Source: Crocinitomix algicola
GTDB taxonomy: Bacteria > Bacteroidota > Bacteroidia > Flavobacteriales_D > Crocinitomicaceae
DNA: 64,000 nucleotides
Reading direction: 5' to 3'
Assembly (NCBI RefSeq): GCF_001661595.2
Contig: NZ_LYPF02000024.1
Coordinates: 20,450-84,449, forward strand
The notes under the pieces: model-generated
What the model was told of the DNA's origin: nothing
Database searches by the model: none
What the model saw: the letters and a program-made list of their open reading frames with translations, nothing else
Position numbers and translations under genes: made by a program
Shown: positions 1-8,421 of the stretch, one piece after another
Position numbering within the stretch: position 1 is the first letter of the stretch
How the letters are laid out: each line of letters starts with the position of its first letter

Positions 1-1317
1 TTGTTCTTTATACCAAAGCAATTTTTCTTCCGCCTGATTTTCACCAACATTTAAAATTAAACTTGGAATTTCTCCATAAACATTACCCGTTAAACAAATG
101 AGGTCTTCTTTGTAAGTTTCAATTAACGTATGATCAATACGTGGAACATAATAAAACCCATCTGTAAAAGCAGCGGATGACAGTTTAGCAAGGTTATGGT
201 ACCCCTTTTGATTTTTTGCCATCAAAACGAGTCGTGAACCGTTATCCTTGTTCGATTTATCTTTGTGGTCTGCGCATACATTAAACTCACATCCTACAAT
301 TGGCGTAATTGGTTTTCCATGATATTCTTCGCCCTTTTCTGCTGCCGCTGTTGCTTCTGAAGCTATTTTTTTATTGTGATTGAGCACTTCTCTTACAAAG
401 TGAAAAGCGGCCATCATATTCCCGGTATCTGTTAAGGCTACTGCGGGACTTTCATTTTCAACCGCTTTTTTAACTAAATCTGCAATTGTTATCGTAGATT
501 GCAGGATAGAAAATTGAGAATGGTTGTGCAAATGTGAAAAACGAACTTCTTTTAATCGTTTTGTATTTTTTGCGATATCAATATCCGCTGAATCAGGAGC
601 ATCTTCTTCAAGCGTTGCTTTTATTTTAGCACTCGCTTCCTGAAGATTAACATGACTAAGGCCTACAGGTTGAAAAGGCTGACGGTTCTTTTCTATAAAA
701 TCACGTAAATAGGTATCGCTTGCTTCAAGCTCCTCTCCCGTATAATTCCCTGTTCGAATTAATTCAAAAAAGCACCGAGTAGTGGCTTCAACATCAGCTG
801 TTGCATTGTGCGCCTCATTAAAAGGCTCACCAAATAAAAACTCATGCAATTCTGTTAAGGTTGGTAATTTAAATTTACCTCCCCTACCTCCTGGGATTTG
901 ACAAAGTTCTGCCGTTTTTTCCGTACAGGTGTCTAATACCGGCATATCATTTAATGCTGTATTGACACCTTGTCTATGGAATTCGCATCCCATAACGTTA
1001 TTATCAAAGCCAACATTTTGACCAACGACGAACTTGGCTTTGCTTAATGCCTCGTTAAATTCTTCTAATACCTGATTTAGTGGAACACCATCTTGCTCGG
1101 CAAGTTCTGTGGAAATCCCATGAATTCTTTCGGCATCATAAGGAATGTTAAATCCATCAGGCTTTACGAGATAATCTTTGTGTTCTATTAAATTTCCATA
1201 TTCATCATGCAGTTGCCATGCAATTTGAATACAACGCGGCCAATTATCGGTATCCGTGTATGGTGCATTCCAATTCTTGGGTAATCCCGTGGTTTCGGTA
1301 TCAAAAATGATGTACAT
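1..1317 (-). CDS. dnaE: DNA polymerase III alpha subunit with N-terminal exonuclease, 5' part (partial)
   Basis: Replicative polymerase alpha subunit; only the first 439 codons lie in the window and the reading frame is open to the left edge. Residues 1 to about 190 form a DnaQ-fold DEDDh 3'-5' exonuclease (FDTETTG at 5-11, GQNVGFDNN, and HNATADVE as the Exo III motif). From about residue 258 the PHP domain begins (HLHNHSQFS, then ALTDTGNMM near 293). The PHP motif normally reads TDHGN; here His is replaced by Thr, so one metal ligand of the PHP site is missing. Start is the ATG at 1317, directly before the FDTET strand as expected. The fused proofreading domain is usual for Bacteroidota, as I recall. 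Catalytic polymerase domains are outside the window. Confidence 0.93.
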   Translation of the reverse strand, partial: MYIIFDTETTGLPKNWNAPYTDTDNWPRCIQIAWQLHDEYGNLIEHKDYLVKPDGFNIPYDAERIHGISTELAEQDGVPLNQVLEEFNEALSKAKFVVGQNVGFDNNVMGCEFHRQGVNTALNDMPVLDTCTEKTAELCQIPGGRGGKFKLPTLTELHEFLFGEPFNEAHNATADVEATTRCFFELIRTGNYTGEELEASDTYLRDFIEKNRQPFQPVGLSHVNLQEASAKIKATLEEDAPDSADIDIAKNTKRLKEVRFSHLHNHSQFSILQSTITIADLVKKAVENESPAVALTDTGNMMAAFHFVREVLNHNKKIASEATAAAEKGEEYHGKPITPIVGCEFNVCADHKDKSNKDNGSRLVLMAKNQKGYHNLAKLSSAAFTDGFYYVPRIDHTLIETYKEDLICLTGNVYGEIPSLILNVGENQAEEKLLWYKEQ

Positions 1318-1418
1318 GAGGCTAGAAAATTCTATTTATTTGAACCCTCTAAATTAATGTAATTTTCCCTCAATTCCACATGAAGTTTTCAACATTTCGA
1401 ATCAATTGTCCTCTAATT

Positions 1419-2069
1419 TTATTGAAGAATATTAGCCGCAACATTGTGGTTTTCTTCCATTTTTACTGTCAAGATAATATCTCCATGAACAAGGCTAAAA
1501 GGAGTTGTTTCTTTTAAATTGGTATTTGAGTCTTTTTCATGAATTGATTTCAATACCAATGTATTATCCATCACATCTTTTTCAAGTTTAAATGATTGAC
1601 TAATAGTTTCACTGTCTGATGCTCGCTCCTCCCTATTGTTTAACGTAGAAAAGTCTTGAGTTAGAATTATATGATCATTATTCAAATATTTCCAAGTTCC
1701 AACTTCTGTATAACTCAATTCATTTTGTCTTTTTTCTGCTGCTATGACAACCTTCCACTCCCAAGTTTTATCATTGTTCAACTCAAATTTACCCGCTTTC
1801 AATCCTTTTGTTTTAATATCATGCAAACACCAAGATGAATCGGGTTTTTGCTCATTCCACAACCATTTGGAGGAAAATTCATCGACAATATTACCATCCA
1901 CCGTTAATGTTTTACGCTCAGATACTCCGTCATTTTCATTAATTACTAAATGTGATTTGGAGAGGTTAATCAACTCATAATTCCCACATACTCTACACAC
2001 GTCATCTTCTTCTACACAGGCTGTCAATGCAAATACTATCCACATTGCAACGAATATCCATTTCGTCAT
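1419..2069 (-). CDS. Lipocalin-like lipoprotein, function unknown
   Basis: Predicted 216-aa outer-membrane or periplasmic lipoprotein. A hydrophobic N-terminus ends in a lipobox (ALTAC, Cys about residue 18) followed by acidic EEDD, the flavobacterial surface-export style. The body shares order and motifs with the lipoprotein at 2974-3732: a GNYEL/GEYTM strand near the N-terminus, a DxxxTWxxK strand, then VGTWKYL and a hydrophobic strand. This suggests a small lipocalin-like beta-barrel and paralogy between the two. Start chosen at the ATG (2069); an in-frame TTG one codon upstream is also possible. No specific ligand can be deduced. Confidence 0.75.
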   Translation of the reverse strand: MTKWIFVAMWIVFALTACVEEDDVCRVCGNYELINLSKSHLVINENDGVSERKTLTVDGNIVDEFSSKWLWNEQKPDSSWCLHDIKTKGLKAGKFELNNDKTWEWKVVIAAEKRQNELSYTEVGTWKYLNNDHIILTQDFSTLNNREERASDSETISQSFKLEKDVMDNTLVLKSIHEKDSNTNLKETTPFSLVHGDIILTVKMEENHNVAANILQ

Positions 2070-2206
2070 CAATTCTACATTTTTATAAATTAACGGGTTT
2101 AAAGGGCCTCTTACAAAGAATAATTGAGGTACTCTTCGTAAACTTTCTTACCTTTAATAACGGTAAACAACTGAAAAGTGTTGGTTATTTTATCAAATTT
2201 AATTGT

Positions 2207-2953
2207 ATGTCTATTATAAAAGATTTTACAGCAGGATTTTCCTTTGCAATTCGCCTGATTTTAAAGCGAAATTTATGGAAGTATTTTATTCCTTCAATAT
2301 TAATTGGGTCTCTATTTTTCTTGTTATTTAACGGAGGTTTAAATCTTGGTCGATCTCTCAGTTTTATGGAAGATTGGTGGGGCATTGGTTGGATCATTTC
2401 TAAATCGAAACTGTTCGTTTCATTTTTAGGATTTATGATTCTTGAATTTTTCATTCTTGTTGCGCTCTCCCCAATCAACTCTTATTTTGCCGAACAAACG
2501 AAAGAAGAGATTACGGACATTCCGACTGACTTTTCCATAATTATTTTCTTAAAGTCGTTAAAAAGAATGGTTGTAATTTTGTTATTTGCCTTTTTTATGC
2601 AATGCCTAATCTCACTCTTTTTATGGGCATTTTCATTTGTTTTGGGAGACCAATTTTACGAACTAGCCAGTCTTTTAAATGTCTCTTTTTTTATAGGATT
2701 TTCTTTTTTTGATTTTTCTTTAGAATTGGATGATGTTAACCGAAAAGAAAGTTGGAAGTTTGGCAAGAAAAATTGGTTGTCATGTATTGTAATTGGATTA
2801 CTTGTTAATTTAGGAATTTATTATCCACAGAAGCATGACCTCATCATTGTATATTTTATTTCAATTGTGTTCTTACCTCATATATTGACCATAATTACGA
2901 GTTATCTGTATTATAACTCAAAAAAAAAGTCGCCTCAAATTGAGACGACTTGA
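2207..2953 (+). CDS. EI24 / CysZ-like integral membrane protein
   Basis: 248-aa inner-membrane protein with four to six hydrophobic segments, beginning MSIIKDFTAGFSFAI, the typical opening of the EI24 (CysZ-like) family (an N-terminal amphipathic helix before the first membrane span). CysZ imports sulfate in enterobacteria; most EI24 proteins of Bacteroidota have no assigned substrate and no cysteine genes are adjacent here. The reading frame is open upstream to 2027 but that extension overlaps the divergent lipoprotein gene and is not family-like, so the ATG at 2207 is preferred. It ends in a bidirectional terminator whose left arm is still coding. Confidence 0.75.
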   Translation: MSIIKDFTAGFSFAIRLILKRNLWKYFIPSILIGSLFFLLFNGGLNLGRSLSFMEDWWGIGWIISKSKLFVSFLGFMILEFFILVALSPINSYFAEQTKEEITDIPTDFSIIIFLKSLKRMVVILLFAFFMQCLISLFLWAFSFVLGDQFYELASLLNVSFFIGFSFFDFSLELDDVNRKESWKFGKKNWLSCIVIGLLVNLGIYYPQKHDLIIVYFISIVFLPHILTIITSYLYYNSKKKSPQIETT

Positions 2954-2962
2954 TCTTTTTTT
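2927..2962. terminator. Bidirectional rho-independent terminator
   Basis: Near-perfect inverted repeat of about 12 bp per arm (AAGTCGCCTCAA against TTGAGACGACTT), with an A-run on the left and a T-run on the right. It lies between convergent genes and can serve both strands. The left arm overlaps the last codons of the EI24 gene. Confidence 0.8.
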
Positions 2963-2973
2963 AACAAAATTAA

Positions 2974-3732
2974 TTATTCCTGAACGAACTTAATTTCTGT
3001 TTCTCCTACTTTTGTCATAGACCCTTCATACACGACGTCGTCAGTTACTTCCTCATAGTCATAACCTTCATTCAGATCTTGTTTAAACACCATTTCTTTA
3101 CTCTTCAGCATATCAATTGTGTAAATAATTGAATTTACCCCTTCTGCAAATTCCTCGTTATCTGTAGAGCTTTCGTTTACAGTTCCCGATGTTCCATCCG
3201 TATAATTAATTGTAATTTCTTGCTCAACCGCTACATCAGATTTAGTCACACTTAATAATACCCGTTCTTTATTCTTATAATCCTCTGACTGTCCACCTAA
3301 GAAACTCCATGTCCCAGTTTCTTCACTCGTCACAACGTCTACATAATCTCTGTCATCTACAAAAAAACCATCGCCATCACGCGTATATTTATAGGTAATC
3401 ACCATTTTTCTAGACCATGTTCCATCTTTCTCCACCACAAATTCCTCGCTATTAACGGTAACTGCAGCAACCGTAGTAGTCGGATCTCCACTGTCAGAAT
3501 CATAAATTATCGTTCTTGATCCACTTCCATCATTAATGTCTAAAGTCATTTTCTCCGAAGAATTTGTGTATTCAGTATCTGAATTCATATACCACGAAGC
3601 CATTGTATACTCTCCTGCCAGTCTCGATTTTCTTGATTTTAAACTTAAAAACGGGTCATTTTCACCTTTTTTACACGAAGGAGTTGCCATTAGCAATCCT
3701 ACAGCCGCCACGGCTAATACTATTTTTTTCAT
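2974..3732 (-). CDS. Lipocalin-like lipoprotein, function unknown
   Basis: 252-aa lipoprotein: MKKIVLAVAAVGLL signal followed by lipobox-like ATPSC and KKGEND. The mature part contains LAGEYTM, a TWSRKMVI strand and GTWSFLGG, the same pattern as the lipoprotein at 1419-2069, so the two are probably diverged paralogues of a lipocalin-like fold. It is rich in Asp, Glu, Ser and Thr, as secreted marine proteins often are. Start is the ATG at 3732, giving a standard signal peptide; the frame stays open for nine more codons upstream but these spoil the signal. No function is assigned. Confidence 0.75.
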   Translation of the reverse strand: MKKIVLAVAAVGLLMATPSCKKGENDPFLSLKSRKSRLAGEYTMASWYMNSDTEYTNSSEKMTLDINDGSGSRTIIYDSDSGDPTTTVAAVTVNSEEFVVEKDGTWSRKMVITYKYTRDGDGFFVDDRDYVDVVTSEETGTWSFLGGQSEDYKNKERVLLSVTKSDVAVEQEITINYTDGTSGTVNESSTDNEEFAEGVNSIIYTIDMLKSKEMVFKQDLNEGYDYEEVTDDVVYEGSMTKVGETEIKFVQE

Positions 3733-3807
3733 AAATTTAAATTTGGCGGTAAAATACAAAAATCGAAAATCACGAACTCTTAAAATATGTTAAGAAATGG
3801 TTGTTTT

Positions 3808-4503
3808 CTAACCAATCCAAATACCAATTCCAAATCCCGCAAGAATTGCTAAGAGCTTATATAAATTAATTTTATGACCTTCTGAGGACTCAAAAATGAT
3901 TGTCGTTGCCACATGGAAAAACATTCCGATAGCCGTTGCCAACAACCAACCGAAACTTATCTCAAAATTATGCACTAGCCAATCTCCAAAAAACAAACCT
4001 AATGGAGCCATAATGCCAAATAAAGCGAGGTATGTCCATGACATTCGTTTTGAAACACCTGAAGCATCAAGGATAATTTTTAGAGCTACAGCAACAGGAA
4101 TTTTGTGCACAAATACCCCCCAATACAGTCCATGTGCATGATGTGAGGCATGGTTAATTGGAATTGCTTCCACAAAAGCATGAATACTAAGGCTTATAAA
4201 AACCGCCAAAGGAAAATGAACTTTAATGGCCGATCCATTCGTATGCGTATGTCCATGTTCGGCTCCTTTTGAAAAATACTCTAAAACCAATTGTAAAAAA
4301 AATCCTAACAGAATAAAAAAACCTGTAGTCTCAATCTCTTTATAAGCCTCAGGTAAAATATGTGTGAAAATTATTGTTAGCAAAAAACCTCCACTGAACG
4401 ACAATAAAAACTTTAAATTCGTTTTTTGCTTGATGATTAACACCAGAACACCACCGAACATTACTGCCAACATAAAAAGCAGCGTTTGCATAAATATACT
4501 CAT
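3808..4503 (-). CDS. ZIP family divalent metal transporter
   Basis: 231-aa polytopic membrane protein of the ZIP family, which moves zinc or other divalent cations into the cytoplasm. Evidence: about eight hydrophobic segments, a short His-rich loop (HGHTHTNG) after the third, and the metal-site helices HAFVEAIPI (family HxxxEgxxx) and HKIPVAVAL. Its ATG at 4503 sits one base after the stop of the upstream methyltransferase, so the two are cotranscribed, probably from the promoter at 5249-5279. The metal preference cannot be read from sequence. Confidence 0.85.
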   Translation of the reverse strand: MSIFMQTLLFMLAVMFGGVLVLIIKQKTNLKFLLSFSGGFLLTIIFTHILPEAYKEIETTGFFILLGFFLQLVLEYFSKGAEHGHTHTNGSAIKVHFPLAVFISLSIHAFVEAIPINHASHHAHGLYWGVFVHKIPVAVALKIILDASGVSKRMSWTYLALFGIMAPLGLFFGDWLVHNFEISFGWLLATAIGMFFHVATTIIFESSEGHKINLYKLLAILAGFGIGIWIG

Positions 4504-4504
4504 C

Positions 4505-5230
4505 CTACTTTTTCTTTGCAACAATAATTAAGCGTTCAGAATTCTTTGTAAATGGCGATAGTTGATAATCTCCAAAAACATTTTCAATCTCAAAATTTGC
4601 ATTGGTTAATAATCGTTCGAACTCTTTTTTGTCAATTAGCTGAACCTTTTCTTGATAGTCGAATTGCTTTCCTTTATCTTCAAAAGAAATATTTTTAATG
4701 ATTTTTTCATCCTGTATTGACTTACTAATCTTGAATTTTATCCCGTCTATTTCCTTTTGTTCAGCCTCAACAATATTATTTCGTATAAAATCAGGGTTTA
4801 AAAAATCTATAACAAGCTTACCGTTTGGGTTCAAATATGTTGAAACCGCATTAAGTACTTTTTGGTTTTCATCTGTACTCTCAAAATAACCAAAGCTGGT
4901 AAAAAGATTTAATACCAAGTCAAACGATTCTCCCTCAATAGGGTCTCGCATATCATGGACTTCAAACTTCAATCCAGAATTTTCATTTTTTTTTGCCTCC
5001 TCAATACTTTCTCTGGACAAATCAACTCCCATTGTATTGAATCCAAGGGAATTCACGAATATTGAGTGACGTCCTTTACCACATGCCAAGTCTAATACCC
5101 GACCATCTTTAGCTAAATCAAGATAATTAAACAGGTTTTTTATAAATAACTCTGCCTCAGAATAATCTCTATTTTGATAAAGAATATGGTAATAAGAAGT
5201 ATCAAACCATGATTCAAACCATTCTCTCAT
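4505..5230 (-). CDS. Class I SAM-dependent methyltransferase
   Basis: 241 aa. SAM-binding motif I is VLDLACGKGRHS, followed by GVDLS (acidic ribose contact) and a motif IV-like FDLVLNLFTSFGYF. The protein belongs to the small-molecule methyltransferase superfamily; the substrate is unknown. First gene of a two-gene unit with the ZIP transporter. Start is the ATG at 5230, 19 bases downstream of a strong -7 element. Confidence 0.8.
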   Translation of the reverse strand: MREWFESWFDTSYYHILYQNRDYSEAELFIKNLFNYLDLAKDGRVLDLACGKGRHSIFVNSLGFNTMGVDLSRESIEEAKKNENSGLKFEVHDMRDPIEGESFDLVLNLFTSFGYFESTDENQKVLNAVSTYLNPNGKLVIDFLNPDFIRNNIVEAEQKEIDGIKFKISKSIQDEKIIKNISFEDKGKQFDYQEKVQLIDKKEFERLLTNANFEIENVFGDYQLSPFTKNSERLIIVAKKK

Positions 5231-5248
5231 GAATTCCTAATTTTTATG

Positions 5249-5279
5249 CAAAAATACAACAGTTTTATTGGTTTACAAA
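5249..5279 (-). promoter_or_regulatory. Promoter of methyltransferase-ZIP unit
   Basis: On the minus strand TTTG (5279-5276), a 19-bp spacer, then TATTTTTG (5256-5249): an exact match to the Bacteroidota sigma-A consensus TTTG-N19-TAnnTTTG. The expected transcription start near 5242 leaves a short leader before the ATG at 5230. Confidence 0.65.
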
Positions 5280-5408
5280 ACAGAAATGAAAAGGGAAAAA
5301 TTCAAACTGCAAATTACCCCCCTAAAACGATGAAATTCACAATTCTGAATTAAAATTAAAGGATGACAAATTTTAACCACAAACCGAATTATAAGGCCAT
5401 TAATTTTA

Positions 5409-5416
5409 TATATTTG
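5409..5416 (+). promoter_or_regulatory. Candidate -7 element for siaB operon
   Basis: TATATTTG matches TAnnTTTG and lies 20 bp before the GTG start of siaB. No good TTTG is seen at the -33 spacing, so the promoter may be weak or activated. Confidence 0.45.
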
Positions 5417-5436
5417 TTGCTATCAGGCAAAAACTT

Positions 5437-5985
5437 GTGAGTACGATATACGAAATATATAAACAATTAGAAGAAAGAGATGTCATATTATCTTTTAAAG
5501 GGATGATGACCTCTGAGCTTTTAACTACCATCTTACAGATAATGGAAACAAAGATGGATGGCTTTGAAGAAAGTCCCCGTATTCGTAAAAAAGTTTTTAA
5601 TGTATTGGTGGAATGTTTACAAAATTTATATCATCATATTGATGAGCGGAAAGATGATACAGAAGCCAGTAAAAATGAGATGAATGCTTTATTTATGATT
5701 TCTAAATCGGATACGGGTTATACGATTACGACTGGAAATTATATGAACCCAAATGATGTTCCAACTGTTAAGGATAAACTCGACTTAATAAATGGAATGA
5801 CAAAGGATGAGTTAAAAGAGTATTATAAACAAGTTTTAAATGAAGGGACCATGTCAGAAAAAGGCACGGCAGGTTTAGGCATGATTGATATCGCGCGAAA
5901 ATCTGGTAAAGATTTAGTTTACTCTTTTTCACCAATAAATGATAACCTAACCTTTTTTAGCCTATCGGTTAAAATAGAAGACTAA
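5437..5985 (+). CDS. siaB: SiaB family protein kinase
   Basis: 182-aa GHKL-like (anti-sigma type) kinase of the SiaB/DUF6272 family. In Pseudomonas SiaB phosphorylates SiaC, and the PP2C phosphatase SiaA reverses it. Visible features: N-terminal IYEIYKQLEERDVILSFKG, the N-box-like VLVECLQNLYHHID (residues about 55-68), and a C-terminal KGTAGLGMIDIARKSG ATP-lid segment. It starts with GTG at 5437 and is followed four bases later by siaC, so the pair is a functional unit. No SiaD-type diguanylate cyclase is nearby. Confidence 0.85.
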   Translation: MSTIYEIYKQLEERDVILSFKGMMTSELLTTILQIMETKMDGFEESPRIRKKVFNVLVECLQNLYHHIDERKDDTEASKNEMNALFMISKSDTGYTITTGNYMNPNDVPTVKDKLDLINGMTKDELKEYYKQVLNEGTMSEKGTAGLGMIDIARKSGKDLVYSFSPINDNLTFFSLSVKIED

Positions 5986-5989
5986 AAAT

Positions 5990-6373
5990 ATGGAAAATTT
6001 AAATTTGGAAGGATCGGCAAAAACGCCTACAGTAAAGTTTGATTCAGCTAAAGGAACATTAGAATTGAAAGGAAGATCAATTCCGGAAAACTCGATTGAA
6101 TTCTACAAACCCCTCAATGATTGGATTGATTCTTATGCTGGAAATCCACAATCAGAAACAACTGTTGATGTGAAATTAGAGTACTTCAACACTTCTTCTT
6201 CAAAGTGTATTCTTGATTTATTCAAGCAACTTGAAAAACTAAATCAAAAGAACACGATGGTAAAAGTAAACTGGTATTTTGAAGAGGATGATGAAGATAT
6301 GGCCGAGGCAGGCGAAGATTATCAAGCCATCATTGACTTACCGTTCAAAATGATCGAAGTCGAAGAAATTTAA
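5990..6373 (+). CDS. siaC: SiaC family regulatory phosphoprotein (DUF1987)
   Basis: 127-aa partner of SiaB. The diagnostic stretch LEYFNTSSSK is present with Thr at residue 68, which by recall is the phosphorylated Thr of Pseudomonas SiaC. There, unphosphorylated SiaC activates the diguanylate cyclase SiaD; the target in Bacteroidota is not known to me and no GGDEF protein is in this window. The C-terminus is acidic (EEDDEDMAEAGED). It is cotranscribed with siaB and coaE. A matching PP2C phosphatase could be the gene at 43459-44700, but that is inference. Confidence 0.85.
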   Translation: MENLNLEGSAKTPTVKFDSAKGTLELKGRSIPENSIEFYKPLNDWIDSYAGNPQSETTVDVKLEYFNTSSSKCILDLFKQLEKLNQKNTMVKVNWYFEEDDEDMAEAGEDYQAIIDLPFKMIEVEEI

Positions 6374-6376
6374 GTC

Positions 6377-6964
6377 TTGAAAACAAAGAAAAAAATTGGA
6401 ATTACCGGTGGAATTGGTGCCGGTAAGTCCTTTGTTTGTAGTATCATCGAAAATTTAGGCTACCCTGTCTTCTATTCGGATAGTGTTGCAAAAAAGCTAA
6501 CGGATACTCATCCGGAAATAAAAAAACAAATTATCGAATTGTTTGGCCATGAAGCATACCTGAGTCATAGCCTTAATCGTCCGTTCATAGCGCAACAGGT
6601 TTTTAATGACAAAGGGTTACTCGAACAACTAAATCAAATCATTCATCCTGCCGTACAACATTCCTTTCATCAATTTTACGAGCGATCAAATAAATCGTTA
6701 ATTTTTAACGAAGCTGCTATAATATTTGAAACTGGTTCTTATAAAAACTTTGACGCCACAATTTTAGTCAAAGCTCCAAAAGATTTAAGAATTAAACGTG
6801 TACTCAATCGCGACAACTCAACTGAGAAAGAAATAGAAAAAAGAATGGACAAACAGTGGTCCGACCAAAAAAAAGAACAAATAGCAGACTATGTTATTTT
6901 AAACGATGATAAATCCTTATTAACTCCGCAGATTATCGCAATTATTGATAAATTAACGGTATGA
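6377..6964 (+). CDS. coaE: Dephospho-CoA kinase
   Basis: Last step of coenzyme A synthesis, phosphorylating the 3'-OH of dephospho-CoA. 195 aa, normal family length. P-loop GGIGAGKS at about residues 11-18, YSDSVAK, HPAV and a C-terminal DYVILND segment are all family features. The start is a TTG at 6377, three bases after the siaC stop; no ATG fits before the P-loop. The next gene overlaps its end by four bases. Confidence 0.93.
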   Translation: MKTKKKIGITGGIGAGKSFVCSIIENLGYPVFYSDSVAKKLTDTHPEIKKQIIELFGHEAYLSHSLNRPFIAQQVFNDKGLLEQLNQIIHPAVQHSFHQFYERSNKSLIFNEAAIIFETGSYKNFDATILVKAPKDLRIKRVLNRDNSTEKEIEKRMDKQWSDQKKEQIADYVILNDDKSLLTPQIIAIIDKLTV

Positions 6965-8421
6965 TACCGATTTATTCTGCCCAAGATTTGCGTTCATGGG
7001 ATCATTATACTATTGAAAACAGTTCTATTTCCTCCATTGATTTAATGGAAAAAGCCGCTATTGGATGTTGTAAAAAAATTATCGGCAACATTTCATTTTC
7101 TACTGCCCATGTTTTTTGCGGGGTTGGAAACAATGGCGGAGATGGCCTAGCAATAGCTCGCTTATTGGAACTTCACGGCGTTAAAACCCTGGTTTATATT
7201 ATTGGAGATAGCGAAAATTCGTCTACTGATTTTAAAACGAACTATCGCCGTCTTCCATCACATATCCCAACGGTTCATCTTGATTCCGCAGACCATTTAA
7301 GTATTAAAGAAGGAATCATCATCGATGCTATTTTTGGCACCGGTTTAAATCGACCAGTACTGGGGAAGGTAGGCGCACTAATATCAGCTATTAATCAACT
7401 CAACCTGCCTATTTTCTCAATTGATATCCCAAGCGGTTTATACGCTGATAATAATCATGATAATCCTCTGTCAAACTGCATTGAAGCAAAATACACGGTA
7501 ACTATTCAAACCATGAAAATGCCGTTCTTCTACGCAGAATATGAGCGGTATTTTGGAAAGGTTTTGACGGTCGACATTCAGCTTCTTGATTCATTTTCAA
7601 GAAATCCGCTAGCTTACTTTATCAATCAATGTCCCTACTCCCCTCCTCCTTTATCGCAATTCGCTCATAAAGGGCATAAAGGCTTTTTAACTGTTATTGG
7701 TGGCTTTGAAAAAATGGCCGGCGCAGCTATATTAGCCACAAAAGCTGGCTTTAGAGTTGGTGCAGGTTATGTGGGAGCCATTAGCAGTATATCGAGCTTT
7801 ACTCCCCTTATCACTCATTTACCCGAATTAATTTATTGTGGTGATACAATCGACGAATTGCATCCGAAAACCAACGCTATCGCAATAGGACCTGGTTTGG
7901 GCACAAGTAAAACCGCCGAACATATCATTCAAACGGTATTCAAAAAAAACATTCCGCTCATCATTGATGCTGATGCGATCAATTTAATTGCTCGTTCTCC
8001 AAACCTTTTAAGCCAAATCCCCTCCAATTCTATCCTCACACCACATTTAAAAGAACTAGAAAGACTAATTGGTCCTTCTAACAGTCCTGAAAAAAGGTTA
8101 GAACAACAGGTGGCTTTCGCTAAAAAACATCGAATTTTCCTACTTCAAAAAGGGGCCTATTCAAAACTTGCATGTCCTGATGGAAGTTTATTCATCAATT
8201 CTACAGGTAATAGCAGTATGGCTTCAGCTGGAATGGGCGATGTTCTTTCAGGTATGATAGGCGGCTTACTGGCAAAAGGCTATGCACCTAAAGAAGCTAC
8301 ACTTGTTGGCGTATACGCACATGGACTAGCTGGAGACATCGCCGTTAGAAATAGTGGAAGTATTGGTATACTTGCCTCAGATATTATTGAACAAATTCCA
8401 GCTGCACTAAATCAACTTTAA
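6961..8421 (+). CDS. nnr: Bifunctional NAD(P)H-hydrate epimerase / ADP-dependent dehydratase
   Basis: 486-aa two-domain repair enzyme that restores damaged NAD(P)H hydrates. The N-terminal YjeF_N epimerase domain (1 to about 210) has GVGNNGGDGLAIAR and DAIFGTGLNRP. The C-terminal ribokinase-like dehydratase (about 220-486) has GHKGFLTVIGG, AIGPGLGT, IIDADAI and the catalytic-loop GMGDVLSGMIGG. The start overlaps the coaE stop (ATGA), so siaB-siaC-coaE-nnr look like one operon. The TAA stop overlaps the stop of the convergent gene in a TTAA palindrome (8418-8421). Confidence 0.93.
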   Translation: MIPIYSAQDLRSWDHYTIENSSISSIDLMEKAAIGCCKKIIGNISFSTAHVFCGVGNNGGDGLAIARLLELHGVKTLVYIIGDSENSSTDFKTNYRRLPSHIPTVHLDSADHLSIKEGIIIDAIFGTGLNRPVLGKVGALISAINQLNLPIFSIDIPSGLYADNNHDNPLSNCIEAKYTVTIQTMKMPFFYAEYERYFGKVLTVDIQLLDSFSRNPLAYFINQCPYSPPPLSQFAHKGHKGFLTVIGGFEKMAGAAILATKAGFRVGAGYVGAISSISSFTPLITHLPELIYCGDTIDELHPKTNAIAIGPGLGTSKTAEHIIQTVFKKNIPLIIDADAINLIARSPNLLSQIPSNSILTPHLKELERLIGPSNSPEKRLEQQVAFAKKHRIFLLQKGAYSKLACPDGSLFINSTGNSSMASAGMGDVLSGMIGGLLAKGYAPKEATLVGVYAHGLAGDIAVRNSGSIGILASDIIEQIPAALNQL

